Of a stretch of 64,000 nucleotides of DNA, positions 25,157 through 33,189 are shown piece by piece. The DNA is taken from positions 558,001 to 622,000 of the forward strand of contig NZ_WLYK01000001.1 of the NCBI RefSeq assembly GCF_009707545.1, written 5' to 3'. The notes under the pieces are model-generated. The model had not been told where the DNA came from, did not search any database, and was given only the letters and a program-made list of their open reading frames with translations. Each line of letters begins with the position of its first letter. Within the stretch, counting starts at the first letter, position 1. The position numbers and the translations under genes were made by a program. This stretch comes from Nakamurella alba (lineage in GTDB: Bacteria > Actinomycetota > Actinomycetes > Mycobacteriales > Nakamurellaceae).

Positions 25157-25684
25157 ATGAGCAATGGGGACGTGGTCGAGTTGATCCGCGTGCACGGCGA
25201 CCATCTCCACCAACTCGCCTATCGCCTGACGGGCGAGCACCACGCGGCCCAGGACCTGGTGCAGTCGACGGTGCTCGTTCTGCTCCGGCGCGGGCGCCTG
25301 CGCCGACAGATCGGCGGGCTGTATCCGTACGCGCGCCGGGTGCTCACGAATCTGCACATCGACCGGCACCGGGTCCTGGCGTCGACCGAGCGGGTGGTCG
25401 ACACGACGTCCGCCGTAGCCGGGCGGGCGGCATCGGGTCACCTTGCCGATGAGGTCGTCGACCGGCTCACCCTGCTCGGCGCCCTGGAGCGGCTGTCGCC
25501 ACGGCAGCGAGCAGTGGTAGTGCTCCGTTATTACGAGGATCTACCTGATCCGCAGATCGCCGCGATCCTCGGCATCGACCGGGCGACCGTGCGGAGCATC
25601 GCCGCCAGATCGCTCGCCCTGCTCAGGAACGGGCACCACGCCGCAACGAAGGAGGACGAGGATGCCCAGACCGGAACGACCTGA
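25157..25684 (+). CDS. ECF sigma factor, SigE-like (pair 6)
   Basis: A 175-residue sigma-70 family factor. I chose the ATG at 25157, with AGGGGG about six bases upstream; longer starts add no conserved sequence. Region 2 shows AAQDLVQSTVLVLLRRG and YARRVLTNLHIDRHR, the latter as in pair 1. Region 4 shows LSPRQRAVVVLRYYEDLPDP and IDRATVRSIAARSLALL. It is the only pair on the plus strand, and its end overlaps the partner gene by 23 bases. Confidence 0.92.
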   Translation: MSNGDVVELIRVHGDHLHQLAYRLTGEHHAAQDLVQSTVLVLLRRGRLRRQIGGLYPYARRVLTNLHIDRHRVLASTERVVDTTSAVAGRAASGHLADEVVDRLTLLGALERLSPRQRAVVVLRYYEDLPDPQIAAILGIDRATVRSIAARSLALLRNGHHAATKEDEDAQTGTT

Positions 25685-26936
25685 CCGCCGCACTGCCTTC
25701 GAGTACGCGCTCTCCCGGTCACTGCTCGTTGCCGATGATCCGGAACCTCCGCGTGGGCCGGCGATCCGGGACGTCCCGCGCGCGGCGCCCCGGCCCGGAT
25801 GGCTGATCCCGGCACTCGCAGCCGCCGCAGTGGCCGTCGTCGTGGCCGGGACCCTGGTACTGCTACGCCAGAACGGATCCGATGGCTCCGCGACCGCACC
25901 CGCCGTGGGTACGCCCACCAGCACCGCCACCCTGACGGCAACGCCGACCGACACGGCGGCGACGGCCGGGCACCAGCCCTTACTCGGCCCGGTGCCGTCG
26001 GGATCCGACTGCGGCAGCGATGTCGAGGTCCGGCCGACATTTGCCGGCACCGGTCTCTCCCTCGAGCCGGCCGGGGGCGGCGGCATCGCAGTCACGACCG
26101 ACCGGTCGCTCGTGGTGCGCCTCGAGCCCGTGGTCGACATCGTCGTCGTCGACGACGAGGGGCGGCGGATCAACCGCACGTCGGCCGTGCTGGTTGGTTC
26201 GGGGCCGACCCGGCTCACCCCAGGGACGCCGGTGGCCTTGGACCTGTCGAAGGCCGACGTCGTCGCGTGCGACGCCGCACCTGCAGCTCTTCCCGAGGGC
26301 AGCTACCGGGCAACGGTTCTGGTGTCCGTGCTGGCATCGGTCAGGTTCGACGCGCAGACGCTGGCCGCGGTGCGATCCGACTACTTCCGGATCGCCGTGG
26401 CGGCCGACGGGTCGGTGACCGTCGACCCGGCCTCCGTCGCATCGTCACCGCCGACGGACTCATCGACGGACCAGTTAGACGGCCGCGACTGCGGGGACGA
26501 CATCGCCGGCCTGCAACCGGCCGCCGACCTCGGGATCGGGACGGACGTCGAGGACGGTGCACCGTCGCTGACGAACAGCACCTCGGCCGACATGACCGTG
26601 GGCCTCAGCGGAACGAACGGTCTGGCCGTTGTCGATCCCGGATCGGGCAGGAGGATCAACCAGGCGGTCGAGGTCCCGGGCCTGATCCCGCCGATCGAGA
26701 TCCCCGCCGGGTCCGCGCATCGATTCGCCGAGGTCGAGTATCTGATGGGCGGCCCCTGCCCCACCGAGGAACAGGGAGCCGGAGAGAGGCCGGGCACGCT
26801 GGCCCCGGGAACGTACCGGGCGGCGATCGTCCTCGTTCTGGTTGACATGCGTTTCCCGGACGGCAGAACCGCGCCACTGCGCTCCGACTGGTTCTCGATG
26901 GAGATCCGCGGCGACGGCTCGATCATCTTCTCCTGA
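25662..26936 (+). CDS. Membrane partner of an ECF sigma factor with two tandem domains (pair 6)
   Basis: A 424-residue protein. Cytoplasmic residues 1-47, a membrane helix at about 48-68, a Thr/Pro-rich stalk, then two related domains of about 150 residues starting with SDCGSDV (about 115) and RDCGDDI (about 275). Both share GRRIN in the middle and a final RSD(Y/W)F strand followed by DGS. Its N-terminus (MPRPERPDRRTAFEYAL) differs from the MITD-type starts of other partners. No zinc anti-sigma motif is seen. It is likely the receptor or anti-sigma of the sigma factor just upstream. Confidence 0.78.
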   Translation: MPRPERPDRRTAFEYALSRSLLVADDPEPPRGPAIRDVPRAAPRPGWLIPALAAAAVAVVVAGTLVLLRQNGSDGSATAPAVGTPTSTATLTATPTDTAATAGHQPLLGPVPSGSDCGSDVEVRPTFAGTGLSLEPAGGGGIAVTTDRSLVVRLEPVVDIVVVDDEGRRINRTSAVLVGSGPTRLTPGTPVALDLSKADVVACDAAPAALPEGSYRATVLVSVLASVRFDAQTLAAVRSDYFRIAVAADGSVTVDPASVASSPPTDSSTDQLDGRDCGDDIAGLQPAADLGIGTDVEDGAPSLTNSTSADMTVGLSGTNGLAVVDPGSGRRINQAVEVPGLIPPIEIPAGSAHRFAEVEYLMGGPCPTEEQGAGERPGTLAPGTYRAAIVLVLVDMRFPDGRTAPLRSDWFSMEIRGDGSIIFS

Positions 26937-27526
26937 CGGGCAGATCCTGTGCAGGCTTGCCGAGTCAGTCGGGCGATCGCATTGCGGCTGGCGTCCACGG
27001 CATGCAGTCCACGAACCGAGACGGCGGCGACCCTGCCTGGTGTCGAGTAGCCGGCACACATGCCTACCTCGTCCGCCGACGCCGCGGGCCGACAGAGTTC
27101 CACAGGTTGTCGGGAGCACCGGTGACAGGCATGTAGGGCCTGCCGTCCGCAGGTTCCCGCTCGGAACACCTCTGTGCAGGATCCCGGTCGCTTTACCGCA
27201 CTCAAACGCCCTGGTCAATAGCGACTGTTGATCGGCTTGACTCGACTCCTGTCAATTCACTCTCCGGCCTGACAGTGATCCGATCCAATTCGGTATCGCT
27301 GGACCACGCCCATCGAAATGAACGGGAGAAGGCGACAACGTCTGGTGAGCAGCCGATTCCGGAACGTGAGCCCCAGTCGCCGGACGATCGGATATGCAGG
27401 GCCGCCGACCGCGCTGAGCAATGGGATGCACGACCCCGGTGCTTTCAATCGTGACGAACCGGGTATACCTGTGGTCAAGGGGCGATTCGTGCCTTCGCCG
27501 TCACATGCCACGGAGGGGAACCAACA
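26937..27526. other. 590-base gap upstream of the Ig-like protein gene
   Basis: No convincing gene. It contains repeated GTCAA/TTGAC words near 27214-27255, including TTGAC (27237-27241) and GTCAA (27251-27255) as an inverted repeat, which could be a regulator site. GAGGGGAA just before 27527 serves as ribosome binding site of the next gene. Confidence 0.4.
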
Positions 27527-29065
27527 ATGAAGTGCTCCCGTCGACGATCCTCGCGATCGCGCGCGCTCGGACTCGCGCTCTCGCTGGCGCTCGCAGGGGG
27601 ACTGCAGATCGCCACCGCGCCTGCTGCCGGAGCAGCGGTGCCGGTCCCAGGGGATCCCGACTGGGTGTTCCCGACGATCACGGCCCTCGTCGGTGGTGGT
27701 CCGCCTAACGGTGAGAACGGTTGGTACGTCACACAACCCGGTGTCCGGTTCCTCCTCCCCGAGGGTGCGACGGCCGACGTGGAGTACCGCTTGGACGACG
27801 GCTCGTGGACGGCGTCCCCGCCGGCCGGCGTGCCGATGGGCGAAGGGGTGCACGCGCTGGAGTACCGGGCCGCTGTCGAGGGAGTGCCGGTCGACAACAC
27901 TCGCGGCATCCTGACCACCGCCGTCGACACGGTCGCGCCGACGATGGAGGTGTGGCAGGAGGGATTGCTCATGGGGTTCGTCGCGGCCGACGAGACCTCG
28001 GGAGTGGGTCGCGCGGAGTACCGGATCAACGGCGGCCCGTGGCTTCCCTATGCCGCTCCGGTCCCTGGCAAGCCCTACAGCCAGGACGTCGAGTTCCGGG
28101 TGTTCGACCGCGCAGGCCACGTGACCGCGCCTGCCGGACGGCTCCTTCCTGCCACCATCCAGCAGGACACCATCACCAGGTTGACACTGTCGGCGCCGGC
28201 ACAGGTCTACAACGCTGCGGCGCCGGCGCAGGTGGTCGCAGAGATCTTTGCCTACAACGGGACGACTGCCGACGGATCGGTCCGGTTCGAGTACCTCTGC
28301 CCGCAGGGGAGACTCCTGCTGGGCACAGCTCAGGTCGCCGACAGGAAGGCGTTCTTCACCCTGCCGTCCAAGATGCCGATGTGTCTCGGCCTTCTCTCGG
28401 CCGTGTTCGTGCCGACAGGCGGACAGCAATCGCTGACCGGCACCACCGAGATCCCGTTCCCGGTGTTCCGAGCGGCCTCAGCGGTGCAGATCACCGGTCG
28501 GTCGTCGCAGGTCTACTCGGGTTCGGATCCGGTGCTGCTCACCGCTACGGCCGTCTGGTCCAGCGGACGTACCGCCGCCGGCACGATCGTGTTCGAGGAG
28601 AACGGCAAGAAGCTGTTGACCGCGCCGGTGGTCAACGGAAAGGCACAGTTCCGGGTGCCGGCGAGCCTTCCGGTCGGATTCCACCGGATCACGGCTCGCC
28701 ACCTGACCGGAGATCCCACGGTGAAGGGAGTGACCAGCGAGGCCTTCACGGTGGAGGTGCAGAAGGTCACCTCGCGCACCACGACCACTGCATCGGCCAC
28801 GACGCAGCGGTACGGGGGCCCGGCCCGGGTCACCGTCACGGCGACGACCGCGTACGACACGCCCGCGGCGGTCACCGGGACCGCTGTGTTCTGGGACGGT
28901 GCCACCCGGCTGGGAGCCGTGGCGGTCACGTCCGGGACAGCCAGGTTCGTGCTGCCGGCGAACCTTTCGGTCGGCGCCCACACCATCCGCGCCGACTTCC
29001 TGCCCAGTAGCCCGAATGTCGTCCGCTCCACGGGTTCATCGGTGAAGGTCGCAGTCGTCCGCTGA
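27527..29065 (+). CDS. Secreted Ig-like repeat protein
   Basis: A 512-residue exported protein. The signal peptide is long and basic ([20 protein letters not shown]), with a likely cleavage after AGA near residue 36. The mature part begins with a segment like the OmpL47/Y_Y_Y type (EYRLDDGSW, AEYRINGGPW), then at least three bacterial Ig-like repeats of about 95 residues. Each has a T-x-T strand, G-x-V/I-x-F and an LPVG/LSVGAHT-like turn (GTIVFEENGKKLL, GTAVFWDGATRLG, SLPVGFHRITA, LSVGAHTIRADF). Such proteins are surface adhesins or enzyme companions. No membrane anchor or sortase motif is seen at the end, so it is released or wall-bound. Confidence 0.82.
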   Translation: MKCSRRRSSRSRALGLALSLALAGGLQIATAPAAGAAVPVPGDPDWVFPTITALVGGGPPNGENGWYVTQPGVRFLLPEGATADVEYRLDDGSWTASPPAGVPMGEGVHALEYRAAVEGVPVDNTRGILTTAVDTVAPTMEVWQEGLLMGFVAADETSGVGRAEYRINGGPWLPYAAPVPGKPYSQDVEFRVFDRAGHVTAPAGRLLPATIQQDTITRLTLSAPAQVYNAAAPAQVVAEIFAYNGTTADGSVRFEYLCPQGRLLLGTAQVADRKAFFTLPSKMPMCLGLLSAVFVPTGGQQSLTGTTEIPFPVFRAASAVQITGRSSQVYSGSDPVLLTATAVWSSGRTAAGTIVFEENGKKLLTAPVVNGKAQFRVPASLPVGFHRITARHLTGDPTVKGVTSEAFTVEVQKVTSRTTTTASATTQRYGGPARVTVTATTAYDTPAAVTGTAVFWDGATRLGAVAVTSGTARFVLPANLSVGAHTIRADFLPSSPNVVRSTGSSVKVAVVR

Positions 29066-29100
29066 GCCGGAGGGCGGGACGGCGGATGAGGTCGGCCACG

Positions 29101-29106
29101 TACGAT
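29101..29106 (+). promoter_or_regulatory. -10 box of a leaderless gene
   Basis: TACGAT lies six bases before the GTG at 29113, the spacing expected when transcription starts at the start codon. Confidence 0.5.
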
Positions 29107-29112
29107 CGCATC

Positions 29113-29610
29113 GTGCCCCAGCCTGCTCGCCGACGCCGCCGTGACACCCCACCTCCTCGTACAGGTAGCTCCGAAAGTGACGTGCTGCGCGGCTTTCTCG
29201 ACTACCTGCGGAACTCCGTCGCCCAGAAGGTCGAGGGGGCACCGGAGCCGGCCGTGCGGACCGCGGGGGTGCCGTCCGGCACGAACGTCCTCGGGCTGCT
29301 GCACCACCTGACGAACGTCGAGCGCTGGCTCTTCCTCGGCGAGGACGTCACCGACTGGCCGGCGACCTTCCAAGCGTCCGACGACGACAGCGTCGACGAC
29401 GTCGTTGCGCGCTACCGGGACGTCGTCGACCGGGCCAACTCCGTCCTCGACTCCTGCACCGACCTTGCCGCACCGCTCCCGGCATCGGCGCCGGGGAAGC
29501 AGCCGCCGAGTGTGCGATGGGCGCTTGCGCACATGATCGAGGAGACCGGTCGGCACGCCGGCCACGCGGACATCCTGCGCGAGCAGATCGACGGCGCCAC
29601 CGGCCGCTGA
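29113..29610 (+). CDS. DinB-like (DUF664) family protein
   Basis: A 165-residue four-helix protein of the DinB/mycothiol-dependent S-transferase type. VLGLLHHLTNVERWLFLG and RWALAHMIEETGRHAGHADI carry the His residues (H-H, then E-x-x-R-H and H) that bind a metal in this fold. Many actinobacterial members use mycothiol as cosubstrate, which fits the presence of mycothiol genes in this window. I chose the GTG at 29113 because a TACGAT box lies six bases before it; an ATG at 29086 would add nine residues. Specific reaction unknown. Confidence 0.8.
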   Translation: MPQPARRRRRDTPPPRTGSSESDVLRGFLDYLRNSVAQKVEGAPEPAVRTAGVPSGTNVLGLLHHLTNVERWLFLGEDVTDWPATFQASDDDSVDDVVARYRDVVDRANSVLDSCTDLAAPLPASAPGKQPPSVRWALAHMIEETGRHAGHADILREQIDGATGR

Positions 29611-29770
29611 CCGGCCGAGGCCCCATCGGACCGCAAGCGCACAGTTCTACCGCGTGCCGGTTCCATCGTGTGCGATGACGGCGCCGGGAGTAGGAATGTC
29701 CTGTCGCCCGAGGCGGGTTCCGTGTCGGCGTCCTACGCGTGCAGGCGTCCCATTTCATGCAGGAGGAACG

Positions 29771-30490
29771 ATGAGCGGTCGGATCCGGTCCCGGGAGACT
29801 GCCGCCGGATCGGCTGCCGATCGGTCGCCGGCCGGAGCGTCACCTGTGCGGCGTCCCGCCTTCTCCGGCGTTCCGCAGGTGGACGTCCGACCGGGCCGAC
29901 GTCGCTGGATGCCTGCGCTCGCCTTCGTGGTCGTCCTGCTGGGAGCCGGGGTCGTCTGGATCACCGTCGGAGGGGGACCGCGGACCGTGGACCCAGCCGG
30001 CGATCCGTGGTCGTCGTGGCAGCAGTGCCCGGCGTCGGTCCCGGACCGTGCGACGTTTCCGCAGGATCATGCCGGTGTGGACGAGTCCGTCGTCCCCGAC
30101 GAACCGTCAAGTGTCCTGCTGTGCCGGTACTTCGGACTGAACGCCGGTGATGTGCTCGACAATCCGATCGCTGCGAACGTTCCGGCCGGCGACCCGGCGA
30201 ACAGGTCGTGGTCCCGTTCCGGCGAACTTGCCTTCGCCCGCGAGCTGGGGACCGCCGAGCGCGTCGCACTGGTCGATGCCCTACGTGGCCCGGGAATCGG
30301 TGGCACGCAGGGTGGGGTGAGCAATTGTCCAGCGGCGACCGGTGCACTGGCCGTGGTGATCCTGCGCTACGACAACGCCGCACCCGTGGCGGTGTCGATC
30401 GAACTGGACGGCTGCAGGTCCGTGAGCAACGGGTCGTTTCATCTACGGTCCGCGATGGCCGGGGACGCGGCTGCTTCCTTGGGACCGTAG
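29771..30490 (+). CDS. Single-pass membrane protein of unknown function
   Basis: A 239-residue protein; the ATG at 29771 has an ideal AGGAGG four bases upstream, while earlier in-frame starts have none. The cytoplasmic N-terminal part (about 1-50) is polar, a membrane helix spans about 52-71 (MPALAFVVVLLGAGVVWI), and the outer domain has four Cys. I recognise no family. Topology matches that of the sigma partners, but no sigma gene is next to it. It ends at a strong hairpin shared with the convergent oxidoreductase. Confidence 0.72.
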   Translation: MSGRIRSRETAAGSAADRSPAGASPVRRPAFSGVPQVDVRPGRRRWMPALAFVVVLLGAGVVWITVGGGPRTVDPAGDPWSSWQQCPASVPDRATFPQDHAGVDESVVPDEPSSVLLCRYFGLNAGDVLDNPIAANVPAGDPANRSWSRSGELAFARELGTAERVALVDALRGPGIGGTQGGVSNCPAATGALAVVILRYDNAAPVAVSIELDGCRSVSNGSFHLRSAMAGDAAASLGP

Positions 30491-30492
30491 CC

Positions 30493-30518
30493 TGCCCGGC
30501 CATCGACAAGGCCGGGCA
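30493..30518. terminator. Hairpin between convergent genes
   Basis: TGCCCGGCC (30493-30501) and GGCCGGGCA (30510-30518) pair perfectly around an 8-base loop, three bases past one stop and 17 before the other. It can stop transcripts from both sides. Confidence 0.75.
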
Positions 30519-30534
30519 CGGCCGACGTCACGCC

Positions 30535-31473
30535 TCAAACGGTCGACGGGACGGCGATGATCTTGCCGTGGACACCACCGGTCTCGGCCAGCTCGTGGAT
30601 CCTCGACAGTTCGGCCAGCGGGACGCGCTGTGCGATGTCGATGTGCAGCGCATCGTTGTCGACCAGGTCGACCAGTTGCGTGAGTACCGACCGGTCGGGG
30701 TGGACGTACACGGTCGCCGCCCTCACGCCTCTCGAAGCGTCCCCGGGCGTGGCCACCCTCGGGGTGGTCGACACCACCACACCGCCGTCCCGGACCAGGG
30801 CGACCATCGCAGCGAACCCCTGCTCGTCGATGGGGGCCAGGTTGAGTAGGACATCGACCTGTTCGGGCACCGCGTCGAGCACGGAAGTCTCGGTGTGGTC
30901 GATGATCTCGTCCGCACCGGCGGCGGCGACGGTGTCCCGGCTGCGCGGGCTGGCCGTGGCGATCACCTGCGCGCCGGCGCCCTTCGCCAACTGCACCGCA
31001 TAGCCGCCGACCGGACCACCGGCGCCGTTGATCAGGATCCGCTGACCCGCAGACAACCTGCCCACCTCGAACAGGGCCTGGTGTGCGGTGAGACCGACCG
31101 AGGGCAGGCCGGCGGCATCCTCAAGAGCGACACGGGTGGGCGCCACCACCAGGGCCTCCGCCGGCGCGACGACGAACTCGGCGGCCGCGCCGTTCTCGGT
31201 CATCGGAAGGAACCCGACGACCCGGTCGCCGATCGCCAGGGAGTTGACGCCGTCCCCGAGAACCTCGACCGTGCCGGACACGTCGTAGCCCGGTGTGTGC
31301 GGCAGCGTGATCGGGATCGGCAAGAAACCGCCGCGCAGTCCGCCGTCGGCCGGGTTGTAGGCCGCACCGGCGACCCGGACGAGCACCTGTCCCGCGCCGG
31401 AGATCGGCCGGTCGACCTCTTCGTAGCGAAGGACCTCGGGTCCGCCTGTGCGATGGAACCGGACTGCCTTCAT
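30535..31473 (-). CDS. NADP-dependent quinone oxidoreductase-like enzyme
   Basis: A 312-residue medium-chain reductase of the zinc-free quinone oxidoreductase group. MKAVRFHRTGGPEVLRYEEV is the standard start, HTPGYDVSGTVEVLGDGVN the substrate domain, and ILINGAGGPVGGYAVQLAK the NADPH-binding Rossmann motif. GGAGGA lies upstream of the ATG. It is divergent from a MarR gene with three operator-like sites between, so it is probably induced by the MarR ligand, perhaps quinones or electrophiles. This mirrors the MarR/dehydrogenase pair at 16-18 kb. Confidence 0.92.
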   Translation of the reverse strand: MKAVRFHRTGGPEVLRYEEVDRPISGAGQVLVRVAGAAYNPADGGLRGGFLPIPITLPHTPGYDVSGTVEVLGDGVNSLAIGDRVVGFLPMTENGAAAEFVVAPAEALVVAPTRVALEDAAGLPSVGLTAHQALFEVGRLSAGQRILINGAGGPVGGYAVQLAKGAGAQVIATASPRSRDTVAAAGADEIIDHTETSVLDAVPEQVDVLLNLAPIDEQGFAAMVALVRDGGVVVSTTPRVATPGDASRGVRAATVYVHPDRSVLTQLVDLVDNDALHIDIAQRVPLAELSRIHELAETGGVHGKIIAVPSTV

Positions 31474-31493
31474 GGTGTGCTCCTCCGTTAAGT

Positions 31494-31567
31494 GCTTCGG
31501 ATTCGAAGCGACTGGTTGCGACCGTACGCGTGCTTCGAATCAGAAGCAAATACTTCGAGTTAGTAGC
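31494..31567. promoter_or_regulatory. Three MarR-type operator copies in a divergent promoter
   Basis: GCTTCG-GATT-CGAAGC (31494-31509, perfect), GCTTC-GAATCA-GAAGC (31532-31547) and ACTTCGAGTTAGTAGC (31552-31567, degenerate) share one 16-base pattern. A TAGATT box at 31573-31578 lies six bases before the ATG of the MarR gene, so its transcript looks leaderless and would be blocked by binding to the third site. Confidence 0.7.
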
Positions 31568-31584
31568 ACTGATAGATTCGGTGA

Positions 31585-32097
31585 ATGACGACCCCGCCCC
31601 CGTTGGACGCCGTGCAATTGTCCGGCTACCTAGCCCTGATCGAGGCCAGCAGTCTGTTGAAACACGCTGTCGAGCAACAGCTCCGCGTGGCGGGGGAGCT
31701 CACCTATGTGCAGTTCCAACTGCTCGCCACCTTGGGTGACAGCCCGGCCGGCAGTCGGCGGATGACGGATCTGGCCGACGGGGTCGTCTACAGCCGCAGC
31801 GGCCTGACCTATCAGGCCCAGACGCTCGAGCAGCGGGGACTGATCACCCGTGCCCAGTCGCCGGACGACGAGCGCAGCACCACGGTCACGCTCAGCGATG
31901 CCGGCCGTGCCGTCCTCGCCGACGTGTTTCCCGGCCACATCGCGCTGGTCCACGAGATGCTGTTCGCGCCGCTGTCCCGATCGGACATCGAGACCCTGGC
32001 CGACATCCTCGGGCGGGTCCGGGATCACATGCGGCGATCTGCTCCACGGTCGGCGGCGCCTCGACGCCGCTCAGGACGTGCGGGCTCGCCAGGATGA
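31585..32097 (+). CDS. MarR family transcriptional regulator
   Basis: A 170-residue winged-helix repressor. TYVQFQLLATLGDSPAGSRR, then VVYSRSGLTYQAQTLEQRGL and RAQSPDDERSTTVTLSDAGR form the MarR DNA-binding domain and wing. Helices at both ends build the dimer interface. The C-terminal 20 residues are basic and low in complexity. The start is the ATG at 31585, six bases after a -10 box. It is divergent from the quinone oxidoreductase and probably represses both genes through the sites at 31494-31567. Confidence 0.93.
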   Translation: MTTPPPLDAVQLSGYLALIEASSLLKHAVEQQLRVAGELTYVQFQLLATLGDSPAGSRRMTDLADGVVYSRSGLTYQAQTLEQRGLITRAQSPDDERSTTVTLSDAGRAVLADVFPGHIALVHEMLFAPLSRSDIETLADILGRVRDHMRRSAPRSAAPRRRSGRAGSPG

Positions 32098-32158
32098 AGG
32101 TCTGCCCCCGAGTGTTCCCGGAACGGTGTTGCCGGCGGCGCGACCGATGACGACGATG

Positions 32159-32232
32159 TGCCCCCGGCGGGATTCGAACCCGCAACACATCGCTTTTAAG
32201 GCGACCGCCTCTGCCAGTTGGGCTACGGGGGC
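32159..32232 (-). tRNA. tRNA with anticodon UAA (tRNA-Leu-like) and short variable loop
   Basis: On the minus strand: acceptor stem GCCCCCG/CGGGGGC, D-arm GCC/GGC with an 11-base loop holding GG, anticodon stem GTCGC/GCGAT with loop CTTAAAA, a 5-base variable loop, T-arm GCGGG/CCCGC with TTCGAAT, and discriminator A. CCA is not encoded. The anticodon reads UUA (Leu). The 3-bp D-stem and A73 fit tRNA-Leu, but leucine tRNAs normally have a long variable arm. The gene is sound; its amino acid is not certain. Confidence 0.85.
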
Positions 32233-32270
32233 CGACGGCCCGTCGACTCTATCGGGCAGGCCCGCTCTGC

Positions 32271-32819
32271 TCAGCCCGCCGGCTGATAGGTCAACAGCAC
32301 CACGCCGGAAGTGTGGACCTTGGAATCGACGAGGGTGAAGCGCGGGCCGGTGCCGTCGGGGAAGAGGGACCGCCCGCCGCCCTGCGCGGCGGGGTAGAGG
32401 AAGACGCGGACGAGATCGACGAGCCCGGTGTCCCAGAGCGACTGCACCAGGGTCACGCTGCCGGTGATCACGATGTCCGCACCGGGCCGGTCCTTGAGTG
32501 CGGCCAGCTCCTCGGCGGCCGGCCCGCGGAGGATCGTCGACCGTTGCCAGGAGGTGGATTCCAGCGTCGTACTCAGGACGTACTTGTCGACGCCGTTAAG
32601 GTAGTCGGTCACCCCGGTCCGGTCGTCGGTCTGCAACGGCCAGAAGCCCTGGAACTCCTCGAAGGTCTGCCGGCCCAGCACCAGCGCGTCCGCGGCCGCC
32701 TGGTGCTCATGGTTGGTCGCCAGCAGTTCGTCGTCCTGGGCGGCCGGGTCGAACCAGTCCCCCATCGGGGAGACGATGCCGTCGAGGGCCATGTTCTCGG
32801 TGACGATGAGTCGTCGCAT
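32271..32819 (-). CDS. Dihydrofolate reductase-family (RibD C-terminal-like) protein
   Basis: A 182-residue protein of the fold shared by dihydrofolate reductase and the RibD reductase domain, which binds NADPH. MRRLIVTENMALDGIV is the usual first strand; DALVLGRQTFEEFQGFWP holds the G-R-x-T-(Y/F) motif; GADIVITGSVTLVQSLW has the nucleotide-binding Gly-Ser; LVRVFLYPAAQGGGRSLF is the family's last core element. I chose the ATG at 32819, as upstream in-frame sequence is not conserved in kind. The real substrate of these stand-alone proteins is mostly unknown. Confidence 0.88.
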   Translation of the reverse strand: MRRLIVTENMALDGIVSPMGDWFDPAAQDDELLATNHEHQAAADALVLGRQTFEEFQGFWPLQTDDRTGVTDYLNGVDKYVLSTTLESTSWQRSTILRGPAAEELAALKDRPGADIVITGSVTLVQSLWDTGLVDLVRVFLYPAAQGGGRSLFPDGTGPRFTLVDSKVHTSGVVLLTYQPAG

Positions 32820-33189
32820 ACCCGATCGGTACCCGTCCACCGCCGCCACCCACCTGCCGTGCGCGCTGTGCCACGGCCAGCCGTGGCGCCATGTCCGGTT
32901 TGCTGCATCACATCCGATTGGCGGCAGACGAACCGCGCCATAGCGAACTCCGACGGCCTGACGGGCGTCACTCGTTCGCCGACTCTGTGGATGACCTGCT
33001 CGGGCAACTGTGTGCCCACCGAACGCCCGGAGCATCGGACGGGTGGGTTCGGTTGCGAAGAGTAGTTGTACGACGCCGTTTCTGTCATATTGACCACCGC
33101 AATCACCTTCTGCCGGACGGCCCTCCGTGTGACCGCCGCAGGAGGGCACCGCAGAACGGATGGAGACACACGGTGGACCGGGGAGTGCG
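32820..33189. other. Promoter region between the DHFR-family gene and the GGDEF-EAL gene
   Basis: About 370 bases without a credible gene. It must hold two divergent promoters. GTCA-TAT-TGAC near 33087-33097 is a small perfect inverted repeat, and TTGTAC about 20 bases before it could be a -35 box. These are only suggestions. Confidence 0.4.

Noticed and set aside
4959-26936. Zinc-binding anti-sigma domain (H-x3-C-x2-C) in the sigma partners
   Set aside because: Looked for in all six N-termini; none has it.
27318-27530. 70-codon frame ending in an ATGA overlap with the Ig-like gene
   Set aside because: No ribosome binding site and no protein-like features; probably leader DNA.
32159-32232. 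Plus-strand reading of the tRNA as tRNA-Lys
   Set aside because: The T-loop and D-loop consensus and arm order fit only the minus strand.
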